IMG/VR virus record: IMGVR_UViG_3300022723_000184
Span: 124,001-188,000 of that record
Origin: a virus
Reading direction: 5' to 3' (one strand)
Length of the DNA stretch: 64,000 nt
Part shown: positions 7,149 to 14,243 of the stretch, piece by piece
Position numbering within the stretch: the first letter of the stretch is position 1
Layout: every line of letters starts with the position of its first letter
Notes under the pieces: generated by a model
The model's database searches: none
Seen by the model: only the letters and a program-made list of their open reading frames with translations
What the model was told of the DNA's origin: nothing
Position numbers and translations under genes: made by a program

Positions 7149-8360
7149 ATGACCACCATGACCCAAGACACCAACCTGTTCGACAAACCCCAGGTCTCCG
7201 AGAAATCGGTGGACGCGTCACCGAGCGAAAAGCTGCAGCAGGAGTGCTGCGGTTGCCGGCTGAGCTTCAGCTGGCTTGCCTCTAACAAGGGCCTGTCGGA
7301 CGCCGACAAGCAGGGCATGGCCCTGGCCCTGGGCGTGACGGACCGCAAGGCCCTGAGCGCCAGCAAGCGGCTCTTCGACTCGAAGCAGCCGTGGATCAAG
7401 ATGGCCAACGAGCTGCGGAATCGTATCAGCAACTACTGGTACGGCATGACCATCCCGCTGGCCCAGGCCCACACCGACGACGTCCGCCTGGAGGGCGGCG
7501 TCCGGCTGGTCCGCCGTGACCAGATCGAAGAGTTCCACAACCGGATGCTCGCTTACAAGAGCGAGGCCGAGACCGTCGAGCAGAAGCTCGTGGAGCATCG
7601 CGACGAGATCCTCGCGGCGTCCCGGAAGATGCTCGGCAACAAGTTCGAGGCGAGCGACTACCCGGCCCGGTTCCAGCTGTCCTTCCGCTGGGGCTTTCCC
7701 AGCGTGGAAATCCCCAGCTACCTGGAGGAGCTGTCGCCGGAGGTCTACCAGGCCGAGCTGCGGGCCGTGAAGCAGCGGTTCGAGGACACCTACGAACTGG
7801 CCACGAGCGTCATGCTCAGCGAGTTCCAGGCGGTGATCGCGAGCTGGGTCGCCCGGCTGGGTCCGGTGCTGAAGATCTACCCGCCCCGAGGTCACGAGCA
7901 CAACGCTCTGGCCGGGGCCAAGATCGACGAGCGTACCGACAACCCTGACGGCTCGATCACGCTCAAGTTGCGGCACAGGCCGCCGCACGAGAAGAAGAGT
8001 ACGGTCCACGAGATCACGGTCGCCGACGACAACGAGTACGCCTCGTTACGTGCGGCCAAGGACCCGACCGAGAAGCAGACCTTCAAGAACTCGACGGTCC
8101 AGAACCTGCTCGACCTGATCGGCAAGTTCCGGAACCTGGGCGGGACCATCTCGTCGAGTGTCGAGTTCGAGGGCCTGGTGGACCAGGTCTCCCAGCAGAT
8201 CCGTGGCTTCAACGACGCCGAGGACCTGGGCAAGGAGCTGCGGGACAGCAAGCGTTTCCGTGAGGACACGCACAAGCTGATGAGCGAGCTGTCGTCGAAC
8301 CTGGAGGGCCAGGTCGTCGAGTTCACCAAGAAGCGGCGGAAGATCCGCCGCATGAACTGA
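7149..8360 (+). CDS. Hypothetical phage protein (403 aa)
   Basis: RBS AAGGAGG precedes the ATG closely. The N-terminus has a CCGC pair (residues about 33-36). The rest is helical with long charged segments, for example around residues 115-165 and 300-400, and a basic C-terminal tail KKRRKIRRMN. It directly follows the AAA ATPase and shares its stop with the next start, so it is probably a client or partner of that module. There is loose resemblance to phage DUF3150-type proteins, but I am not sure of it. Confidence 0.75.
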   Translation: MTTMTQDTNLFDKPQVSEKSVDASPSEKLQQECCGCRLSFSWLASNKGLSDADKQGMALALGVTDRKALSASKRLFDSKQPWIKMANELRNRISNYWYGMTIPLAQAHTDDVRLEGGVRLVRRDQIEEFHNRMLAYKSEAETVEQKLVEHRDEILAASRKMLGNKFEASDYPARFQLSFRWGFPSVEIPSYLEELSPEVYQAELRAVKQRFEDTYELATSVMLSEFQAVIASWVARLGPVLKIYPPRGHEHNALAGAKIDERTDNPDGSITLKLRHRPPHEKKSTVHEITVADDNEYASLRAAKDPTEKQTFKNSTVQNLLDLIGKFRNLGGTISSSVEFEGLVDQVSQQIRGFNDAEDLGKELRDSKRFREDTHKLMSELSSNLEGQVVEFTKKRRKIRRMN

Positions 8361-8629
8361 TGAGCGGGACCGTCATTCGGTTCACGAAGGGTGGGGGCGT
8401 TCGTGCGATTTATCATGACTCCTACAAGTTCGGCGCGGTGCCACGGAGGGCATCTCGCGTCGAGCCGATCCAGTCGGGCTCGCAGGCCGGCCGGTGGTTC
8501 GTGGACATGAGCCCGCTGGGCGCCAGGTTTCAGTACTGCCTGCTGCAAACCCACGAGGCGAGGCAGGAGGCGCTCGCCGCAGAGGTCAAACACATCGAGG
8601 AGGTCTGGATCTATGCTGATCGGACTTGA
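8360..8629 (+). CDS. Small hypothetical protein (89 aa)
   Basis: Start overlaps the preceding stop (TGATGAG). Beta-rich N-terminus (TVIRFTKGGGVRAIYHDSYKFG) and a helical end (ARQEALAAEVKHIEEVWIY). No family recognised. It overlaps the next gene by 17 nt. Confidence 0.65.
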   Translation: MSGTVIRFTKGGGVRAIYHDSYKFGAVPRRASRVEPIQSGSQAGRWFVDMSPLGARFQYCLLQTHEARQEALAAEVKHIEEVWIYADRT

Positions 8630-9197
8630 CCGACGACAACTGAACCACGTGATCTTCGCCCTCCGCTTCTTGCAGTCGCAGGTCGAGGTGGACGCGGAGG
8701 TCGAGGACATCCTGGCGGAGTCCGAGCTGATCAAGGGCGAGGACGTCGACCCCATGTCGATGGAGGAGATCGACGAGCTGTGTGAGCACGTCAACACCAG
8801 CAACTTCGGTCGCCTGTACAAGGGCGGCTCGATGTTCCTCCGCAACGCGATCGGCGACGCCAAGGGTAGCGACGGCGAGCACGACTACGAGCTGTCGACC
8901 GTGACGTTTGGCGACAACCCGCTGATCGGTAGCAAGTACTCGGGCTGCTACTGGGGCCCGTCCTGGGAGGACCTGGTCCTGATGGCCAGGGCGGCGGGCG
9001 TCGACGACAACAACTGGGCGCCAGGCGACAAGGTTCGATGGACGGACCCCGACGAGGGCAAGGCCTCGGACGACGGGGTCATCGAGAGCGTGCAGCACCA
9101 GGAGATGGACGCGGTGATCACGGTTAAGCTCAAGAGCGGCTCCGTGGTCGAAGCCCTTCCCCGGGAGCTGCGGTTTTACTGCAAGAAAGAAAAGTGA
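8613..9197 (+). CDS. Hypothetical protein (194 aa)
   Basis: An acidic N-terminal helical part (about residues 1-75) is followed by a middle region with GSKYSGCYWGPSWEDLVLMARAAG and a C-terminal small beta-barrel-like segment (GDKVRWTDPDEGKASDDGVIESVQ..AVITVKLKSGSVVEALPRELRFY). The last part reads like an SH3/hypervariable binding barrel. Function unknown. Confidence 0.7.
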   Translation: MLIGLDRRQLNHVIFALRFLQSQVEVDAEVEDILAESELIKGEDVDPMSMEEIDELCEHVNTSNFGRLYKGGSMFLRNAIGDAKGSDGEHDYELSTVTFGDNPLIGSKYSGCYWGPSWEDLVLMARAAGVDDNNWAPGDKVRWTDPDEGKASDDGVIESVQHQEMDAVITVKLKSGSVVEALPRELRFYCKKEK

Positions 9198-9244
9198 CAC
9201 CGTACGAGCATGTTGGCCCGAAACAGCACGGAAGGAAAATGAAA

Positions 9245-9499
9245 ATGACCGAAATCACTGAGATCAAGCCTGGCGACATCCTCTGGCAGGGCCACGGCCT
9301 ACTCGGCGGCCGTGATCACGACGACACGGCCACCGGCTACTACGCCACCGAGGCCGAGGCGCTGGCCGCCGTGGAATCGGAGTGGCTGGCGTGGCTGACG
9401 CCCAGCGAGCGAGAGCGCGCTGATACCTACGCTCGGCGATACCGCATCGAGGCCGTCGAGCCCGACGGCACGGTCGGCTCCGCGATCACGATCGACTGA
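9245..9499 (+). CDS. Small hypothetical protein (84 aa)
   Basis: The ATG at 9245 is preferred because GAAGGAAA lies 8 nt upstream; ATG 9239 is too close to it. The protein has IKPGDILWQGHGLLGGRDHDDTATGYYATEAEALAAVESEWLAWL, which looks like a compact enzyme-like or binding domain, but I do not recognise it. A hairpin at 9509-9528 follows the stop. Confidence 0.65.
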   Translation: MTEITEIKPGDILWQGHGLLGGRDHDDTATGYYATEAEALAAVESEWLAWLTPSERERADTYARRYRIEAVEPDGTVGSAITID

Positions 9500-9508
9500 C
9501 CCCACCCC

Positions 9509-9528
9509 CGTCACTCTGCGGAGTGACG
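9509..9528 (+). other. Short perfect hairpin after the gene at 9245
   Basis: CGTCACTC (9509-9516) pairs with GAGTGACG (9521-9528) around TGCG. No T-run follows, so it is more likely an mRNA 3' stabiliser or factor-dependent site than an intrinsic terminator. Confidence 0.55.
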
Positions 9529-9568
9529 TGATGGACGGGTTCAAACACCAAACTGAAAGGAAAACGCT

Positions 9569-9829
9569 ATGAAGAAAATCATCGAAACAGACGAATCGGA
9601 AGGGCTTGAATCTCTACTCGGCGAGCAAGTCACGCTGTGGTGCGAGTGCTACATCTACGCCGGCAAGTTGATCGGCGTGAACACGCACGATGTGAAGCTC
9701 GCCGACGCAAAGATCGTCTACGAAACCGGTTCGCTCAACGAAGCCGGATTCAAGAATGCTCAGTCGCTCCCTGGCGAATCGTGGTATGTGCGCATCCCTA
9801 AAATCGAATCCTATGGGGTCATGAAATGA
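9569..9829 (+). CDS. Small conserved planctomycete-type protein (86 aa)
   Basis: RBS GAAAGGAAAA precedes the ATG. The core reads GEQVTLWCECYIYAGKLIGVNTHDVKLADAKIVYETGSL, then a proline-flanked WYVRIPKIESYGVMK end. From memory, proteins with the IVYETG and WYVR..IESxG motifs occur in planctomycete genomes directly before low-complexity SRSR/SGSG genes, and the same pairing is seen here (9826). Codon use is less G/C-biased than in neighbours, consistent with recent acquisition from a host. The role is unknown. Confidence 0.7.
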   Translation: MKKIIETDESEGLESLLGEQVTLWCECYIYAGKLIGVNTHDVKLADAKIVYETGSLNEAGFKNAQSLPGESWYVRIPKIESYGVMK

Positions 9830-10020
9830 GCCTTGGCGCTGGCGGCAGAATGTCGTGGTCGCGGTCGCGGTCGTGGTCGCGGTCGTGGTCGTGGTCGTGG
9901 TCGCGGTCGTGGTCGGGGTCGCGGTCGTGGTCGCGGTCGTGCTCGGGGTCGCGGTCGTGGTCGCGGTCGTGGTCGCGGTCGTGGTCGTGGTCGCGGTCGG
10001 GGAGCGACAACAACCGATAG
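9826..10020 (+). CDS. Low-complexity SRSW-repeat protein (64 aa)
   Basis: ATGA overlap with the upstream stop selects this frame. After MSLGAGGRM the protein is almost only Ser alternating with Arg or Trp (SWSRSRSWSRSW) and ends SGSDNNR. The DNA is built from imperfect GGTCGC/GGTCGT hexamers (about 9855-10002). Other frames of the same tract read RGRGRG (start at GTG 9833) or VVVAVV, so the frame choice rests on the overlap and on the pairing with the preceding gene. Repeat length should vary among isolates by slippage. Function unknown; RS-like tracts can bind RNA. Confidence 0.55.
   Translation: MSLGAGGRMSWSRSRSWSRSWSWSWSRSWSGSRSWSRSCSGSRSWSRSWSRSWSWSRSGSDNNR
9855..10002 (+). repeat. Hexanucleotide tandem repeat (GGTCGY)n
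   Basis: About 25 imperfect hexamers of GGTCGC, GGTCGT and a few GGTCGG or GCTCGG variants in tandem. The tract encodes the SRSW protein and is a clear slippage-prone low-complexity region. Confidence 0.9.
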
Positions 10021-10034
10021 GAGTGTTTAGACCC

Positions 10035-10454
10035 GTGAAGCACGAAAACCAGTGCAGCTATTCCCGCTGCCGATACGAGTATGAATTGCGGCTGATTTAT
10101 GCCAACGTGCAGCTGTGCAACAAGCACTGGTCCCAGCTCTGCGACATCGAGCTGGACCTGGAAGGCCGCACGGCTGCCAAGGTCCTGCAAGCGGAGCGGG
10201 CCTGCCTCAAGTTCTTCGCCAAGTGCGGATCCCGCAAAGCCAAGCGCCTGCTGGACAAGCTGAACGCAGACCCGGACGCCTACACCCTGCAGCACGTAGG
10301 AACCAGGGGCCTGACCGTCGCGGAATACATCGCGTCGCTCGCCCGCCCCGTGGAAGAGCCTACCCCCGTCGAGGAGGACGAGGCCGATGACTCAGACGAG
10401 TTCGGCGGTATCTCCGGTTACATCGAAGATCCCGCGAGTGGTCCTGTTCTTTGA
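10035..10454 (+). CDS. Hypothetical zinc-finger-like protein (139 aa)
   Basis: The GTG at 10035 follows TAGGAGTG. The N-terminus CSYSRCRYEYELRLIYANVQLCNKHWSQLC has a Cys4/His arrangement that could bind zinc. The middle is helical and the C-terminus is acidic (EEPTPVEEDEADDSDEF). It overlaps the RNase H gene by 68 nt in a different frame, an unusually long overlap, so one of the two starts may lie further downstream. Confidence 0.65.
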   Translation: MKHENQCSYSRCRYEYELRLIYANVQLCNKHWSQLCDIELDLEGRTAAKVLQAERACLKFFAKCGSRKAKRLLDKLNADPDAYTLQHVGTRGLTVAEYIASLARPVEEPTPVEEDEADDSDEFGGISGYIEDPASGPVL

Positions 10455-10887
10455 CGGGGCCTGCGAGCCAAAGAACCCGGGCGGCGTGCCGACCTGGGGT
10501 TACGTGATCTACCGGGCCGACGGCTCCCTGTGGTTTGAAGACTGTGGGGTGTCCAGGCTCAACAAGTTCCCCAAGACCAACAACGTCGCGGAGTACCACG
10601 CCCTAGGTCACGGCCTGCGTCGGCTACTCGACGAAGGTCACCAGGGCGACGTGATGGTCTACGGTGATTCGCAGCTGGTGATCAACCAGGTGTTCGGCGA
10701 GTGGAAGTGCAGGCCGGTACATCTGACCCAGCTCCGCCGCAGGATCCTCCAACTGGTCTCGGAGCTTAGGGGCCAGGTGATCGGGTCCTGGGTGCCCCGG
10801 GACCGCAACGAGTACGCCGACGCCCTGTCGAAAAAGGCTTACGTGCAGACGACGGGCAGGCAACCACCAGAACGAAGGAGACAGTAA
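10387..10887 (+). CDS. rnhA: RNase H-like protein (166 aa)
   Basis: RNase HI-type fold: FFDGACEPKNPGG with Asp23, NNVAEYHAL with Glu69, VYGDSQLVINQ with Asp94 and RNEYADALS with the fourth Asp near 147. These are the DEDD metal ligands used to cleave RNA in RNA-DNA hybrids. The likely role is removal of primers or R-loops during phage replication. The N-terminal 15 residues precede the fold and the C-terminus is basic. A second RNase H-like protein is encoded at 20507. The start lies within the upstream gene. Confidence 0.85.
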   Translation: MTQTSSAVSPVTSKIPRVVLFFDGACEPKNPGGVPTWGYVIYRADGSLWFEDCGVSRLNKFPKTNNVAEYHALGHGLRRLLDEGHQGDVMVYGDSQLVINQVFGEWKCRPVHLTQLRRRILQLVSELRGQVIGSWVPRDRNEYADALSKKAYVQTTGRQPPERRRQ

Positions 10888-10890
10888 CGC

Positions 10891-11148
10891 ATGGCGAGCC
10901 GTGCTGAAGTGCAGATACAGTGGGCGGAGAAGGCGGCTGACATCTTGCTCGACCGAAGGATCGTGGAGATCCGCTACATGTCCGACTTCCACATGGCCCA
11001 GGAGATGTGGAGCGGACCCGCCCCGATCATCCTCGTCCTCGACGACGGGACCAAGATCTACCCGGCACGGGACCCTGAGGGCAACGGCCCGGGGGCGTTG
11101 TTCGGCGTGAAGAGGGACGGCGAGGACTTCTGCGTCCCGCCGGTCTGA
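10891..11148 (+). CDS. Small hypothetical phage protein (85 aa)
   Basis: RBS AAGGAGA precedes the start. The core IVEIRYMSDFHMAQEMWSGPAPIILVLDDGTKIYPARDPEGNGPGALF is a pattern I have seen in small phage proteins of unknown function. It probably forms one beta-sheet domain. It sits between the RNase H and GHKL genes. Confidence 0.7.
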   Translation: MASRAEVQIQWAEKAADILLDRRIVEIRYMSDFHMAQEMWSGPAPIILVLDDGTKIYPARDPEGNGPGALFGVKRDGEDFCVPPV

Positions 11149-11160
11149 TAGGAGAGACAC

Positions 11161-12048
11161 TTGGCCAAACGCAAGTTCACGATGCACGAGCAGATGATCT
11201 TCGACGTAATCCGCAAACAGGCGGGCACGCTGTCGAAGGCGGCGTTGGAAGGCGTGATGAACGCCGTCGACGCCAACGCCTCCGAGATCAAGATCACGCT
11301 CGACGAGGGCAGGATGACCCTGTCCGACGACGGTAAGGGGTTCCGGTCCAAGAAGGAGATCGAAGACTACTTCGAGACCTTCGGCCGACCTCACACAGAG
11401 CAAGAGCAGAAGGTCTTCGGCAAGTTCCGTATGGGTCGCGGGCAGATGTTCGCGTTCGGCAGGAACCTGTGGGAGACCGGACGATTCCGGATGGACGTCG
11501 ACGTCAAGGACAAGGGCCTGGATTACGACCTGAAGGAGCTGTCCGAGAAGGAGCGGGCGCCCGGTTGCTCGATCACGATCGAGCTGTACGACCAGTTGCT
11601 GCCGAGTGACGTCGACAAGACGGTCAGGGACCTGGAGCTGTGGTGCAAGTGGGCGCCGCTCCGTGTGGTGCTCAATGACCGGGAGATCAGTTCGGATCCC
11701 GCTGCCCAGGAGTGGCAGTACGAGACGGACGAGGCCTACGTCAGTCTGACGGGTGTCGGCGGTCTGACGATCTACAACCAGGGCGTGTTCGTCATGGACA
11801 TTCCGGCCTACCGGTACGGGACGGGCGGCGAGGTCGTGACCAAGATGGGTCAGGATCTTGACGTCAACTTCGCCCGCAACGACATCCTGGCTTCGTGCCC
11901 GATCTGGAAGAAGGTCTCGCCCTTCATCGACCAGCGGGCCACGGAGAAGAACACCAAGAAGCGGGCCCTGGACGACGGCGCCCGCCAGAGGCTGGCCCAC
12001 CAGTTGAAGGCCGGCGAAGAGATCGAGTCTCATCTTCTAAACCGATGA
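11161..12048 (+). CDS. GHKL/HSP90-type ATPase, C-terminus cut short by a repeat insertion (295 aa)
   Basis: TTG start after GGAGAG. N box EGVMNAVDANA (about residues 31-41), G1 box LSDDGKGF and G2 box GKFRMGRGQMFAFG define a GHKL nucleotide-binding fold, as in HSP90, MutL and type II topoisomerase B subunits. The final residues SHLLNR and stop are encoded by a solitary CRISPR repeat unit (12027-12076). Removing 49 bp between AGTCT (12026-12030) and AGTCT (12075-12079) restores a frame running to TAG at 12128 and ending in SSKKDFVFDWIKNIMLI. The coding tail after the insertion keeps G/C-biased third positions, so the insertion looks recent. The cellular role is unknown. Confidence 0.85.
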   Translation: MAKRKFTMHEQMIFDVIRKQAGTLSKAALEGVMNAVDANASEIKITLDEGRMTLSDDGKGFRSKKEIEDYFETFGRPHTEQEQKVFGKFRMGRGQMFAFGRNLWETGRFRMDVDVKDKGLDYDLKELSEKERAPGCSITIELYDQLLPSDVDKTVRDLELWCKWAPLRVVLNDREISSDPAAQEWQYETDEAYVSLTGVGGLTIYNQGVFVMDIPAYRYGTGGEVVTKMGQDLDVNFARNDILASCPIWKKVSPFIDQRATEKNTKKRALDDGARQRLAHQLKAGEEIESHLLNR

Positions 12049-12076
12049 GCAGGTATTAAGATCCTCGGTATTGTAG
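12027..12076 (-). repeat. Solitary CRISPR repeat unit 2, inserted in the GHKL gene
   Basis: Minus strand 12062-12027 equals the array repeat except for one base, and is identical to unit 1 at 139-174. TACAAT (12075-12070) sits 7 nt before it, the same place as TATAAT in unit 1 and in the array leader. The unit is flanked by AGTCT on both sides (12026-12030 and 12075-12079), and the gene reads through if it is removed. A transcript from the minus strand would carry the repeat hairpin followed by antisense GHKL sequence. Confidence 0.92.
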
Positions 12077-12139
12077 TCTAGCAAGAAGGACTTCGTGTTC
12101 GACTGGATCAAGAACATCATGCTCATTTAGGAGGTTGTT

Positions 12140-12406
12140 TTGAAAACCATTTGGAAATTCCCGCTCGAAATCGTCGACCAGCAAGAGGTCGAGATGCCTG
12201 CCGAAGCAGGCGGCATTCACGTGGAGATGCAGAACAACCAGCTGTGTTTGTGGTCGATGGTAGATCCCGAGGCGCCCAAGGTGTCCGTCAAGATCCGTGT
12301 CGTTGGTACTGGGCACCCTATCCCGGACGCCGACAAGCTGACGCACTTGGGCTCGTGCCTGATGGCCGGCGGTGCCCTCGTGTGGCATGTGTTCAAGAAG
12401 GACTAG
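12140..12406 (+). CDS. DUF7352-like small phage protein (88 aa)
   Basis: TTG start with a perfect AGGAGG about 7 nt upstream. MKTIWKFPLEIVDQQEVEMP, then LCLWSMVDPEAPKV, GTGHPIPD and LMAGGALVWHVF follow a widespread small phage/prophage family (DUF7352 as I recall it). It is a compact all-beta domain of unknown role. It is the last plus-strand gene before the minus-strand block. Confidence 0.75.
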   Translation: MKTIWKFPLEIVDQQEVEMPAEAGGIHVEMQNNQLCLWSMVDPEAPKVSVKIRVVGTGHPIPDADKLTHLGSCLMAGGALVWHVFKKD

Positions 12407-13074
12407 AAGGGGTCGGATACGCGGCCTAACCAGTTTACCACCGTCGGGCCGAGGTGGTAGGCGGCGGTCTGCTCCATGTAGACCACGCGATCGCGTTCGG
12501 CCCACTGCTTCGCAAATTGGATGTCGCAGGTCTCGGCGGTCTGAAACCGTTCGGGGTACGGCTTCCGTTGCGAGGTGTGGTAGAGCTGGAAGTAGCCTCG
12601 GACCAGGCCGTGCTCGAAGGCGGCTGAGTCCGGGGGGATGTACGCCAGGCGGGTGTGATACGGGATGAACGGGTCGGCCTGCTTGATCGCATAGCGAGAG
12701 GGTACGACGAACCTTGGCGCCCCGTACAGCTTAGTAGGGTCAGGGACGACCCGGTGCAGTTGGTCGATCGTCTTCTCGGGGATCACGATGTCCGCGTCCA
12801 GGTGTAGTATCCAACCAGGGGACGCATCGAAGATGCCAGCGCACCGGCTTAGCAGGTGCGACAGTGCCTTGCCCTTGTTGAACGGTGCACCGCCCTCGTA
12901 GAAGGCGTCGGTGCGGACAAGAGAAAAGCCCAGGTCCTTGCAGACCTGGGCCGTGTGTTCGTCTTGGTTGTCGGTCACGACGACGACCCTGGGGGTCAGC
13001 CGCTTCCAGGACAGGCCGGCGATCTCCAGGGTGTCGGCGTAGTTGACGCTGACACTGACGATCGTCGGCTGCAT
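12403..13074 (-). CDS. Glycosyltransferase-like protein (223 aa)
   Basis: ATG at 13074. The N-terminus (IVSVSVNYADTLEIAGLSWKRLTPRVVVVTDNQDEHT) resembles a GT-A Rossmann half, and GWILHLDADIVIPEKT contains a DAD in the position of the metal-binding DxD motif. A conserved-looking FQLYHTSQRKPYPE follows. The inferred activity is nucleotide-sugar transfer, possibly to virion proteins or DNA bases. The start overlaps the end of the next minus-strand gene, so the two are coupled. Its 3' end overlaps the plus-strand gene at 12140 by 4 nt. A second GT-like gene lies at 53735. Confidence 0.6.
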   Translation of the reverse strand: MQPTIVSVSVNYADTLEIAGLSWKRLTPRVVVVTDNQDEHTAQVCKDLGFSLVRTDAFYEGGAPFNKGKALSHLLSRCAGIFDASPGWILHLDADIVIPEKTIDQLHRVVPDPTKLYGAPRFVVPSRYAIKQADPFIPYHTRLAYIPPDSAAFEHGLVRGYFQLYHTSQRKPYPERFQTAETCDIQFAKQWAERDRVVYMEQTAAYHLGPTVVNWLGRVSDPF

Positions 13075-14243
13075 CAGTAGGTGACACCCGCGGCGTGGAG
13101 CAGTTCGTCGGAGACCCGGTCCGGCTCGCTGGCCGCTTTGGTCATGATCGGGGCGATGCCCGCCTCGGTCGCGAGCTTGTCGAACAGCTCGGCGTCGTCC
13201 CGAGGCATGGTCTCGGCGATCTCCGCGAGCTTCTCGGCGTCGACGTTGTCCAGGCCCCCGGAGACCTCGTTGGCGACGTCGGAACCGAACAGGTTCTGGA
13301 TGTCGGCCAGCTTGATCTTGCCGAAGTCGTTCTTCGAGTAGATGTTGCCCGTAAGCATGGCGCAGGAGCCCTCGACCGCGGCCCTGGCCTCTTTGTAGGT
13401 GGCCTTGAAGATCACGTCCTCGGGCCGGGGCAGGGTGTCGGTGTACCGGCCGGCCAGGTTCATGGCCCGGTCCATGATGTCGACGGTCTCCGCCAGCTTG
13501 ACCAGGGCCTCGGGGACCAGGGCGTGACGGGGCTTGGAGGCCACGGTCTCCGCCAGCTTCATGATCGCCTCGCGGTGCTCGGCCGTCTTGGCCAGGCGGG
13601 CCCGGTTCGTCAGCATGGCGACCACGTCGTGGGGGTTGCACACCCCGTGGCCGGCCTGCTTCTCGATGAAGTTCTCGTGCTGGCCGAGGCCGGCGCCGTA
13701 CCGGGCGGCCTTCTCCAGGATCTTCTTGGCGATGACGTTGCGGTCGGAGAACGGCAGCTGGTCCCGGTACTGGGCCAGCCAGTCGGCGGCGGCCCGGACC
13801 TCCTGAGCGTTCTTGATCCGGAGGTTGCGGACCTTGGAGCCGTCGTCGCCCGTCCAGACGTAGGCGAAGTCCTCGTCCGGCAGCTGGTCGTCGGCGTTCT
13901 TGGTCAGCTCGACCTCGCGGGTGGCCAGCTCGTCGCAGGCCCCCTTGATGCCCCAGTACTTGGCGAAGTGATCAAGGCGTTGCTTGATGTGCGCCTGCTT
14001 CGTAGGATTGTACCCTGCCTTCTTATCGTGGAAGTACAGGTGGCTGAGCCAGGTCGACGCGGAATTGTGGCAAGGGTACCGCCTGTTCAGCTCGTCGCCG
14101 TAGACCGTCGGCGGGAGGTCCTGGGGCCGCATGGTCTGATCCATGTTGGCCTGTTTCACGAACCCGGGGATCGGGTAGAGTTTGGAGAGACGGTGAAGTT
14201 CTGCCCCGTTCGCGTCAGAGACGTGGTCGAAGGTCGTGCTCAT
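13074..14243 (-). CDS. Hypothetical protein, possibly structural (389 aa)
   Basis: The ATG at 14243 (MSTTFDHVSDANG) is preferred to an upstream start because GAGGTG lies 8 nt before it on the minus strand. The protein is helical and Ala/Leu-rich without enzyme motifs. Segments such as WTGDDGSKVRNLRIKNAQEVRAAADWLAQYRDQLPF and NVIAKKILEKAARYG suggest a soluble helical repeat. It is between the glycosyltransferase and terminase on the same strand, so a virion or assembly role is plausible but unproven. Its start codon shares CATG (14241-14244) with the divergent primase-like gene. Confidence 0.75.
   Translation of the reverse strand: MSTTFDHVSDANGAELHRLSKLYPIPGFVKQANMDQTMRPQDLPPTVYGDELNRRYPCHNSASTWLSHLYFHDKKAGYNPTKQAHIKQRLDHFAKYWGIKGACDELATREVELTKNADDQLPDEDFAYVWTGDDGSKVRNLRIKNAQEVRAAADWLAQYRDQLPFSDRNVIAKKILEKAARYGAGLGQHENFIEKQAGHGVCNPHDVVAMLTNRARLAKTAEHREAIMKLAETVASKPRHALVPEALVKLAETVDIMDRAMNLAGRYTDTLPRPEDVIFKATYKEARAAVEGSCAMLTGNIYSKNDFGKIKLADIQNLFGSDVANEVSGGLDNVDAEKLAEIAETMPRDDAELFDKLATEAGIAPIMTKAASEPDRVSDELLHAAGVTY

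Noticed and set aside
9833-10030. RGRGRG and VVVAVV proteins in the hexamer tract as separate genes
   Set aside because: They are alternative frames of the same repeat. The SRSW frame has the ATGA overlap typical of this phage, though the choice is not certain.
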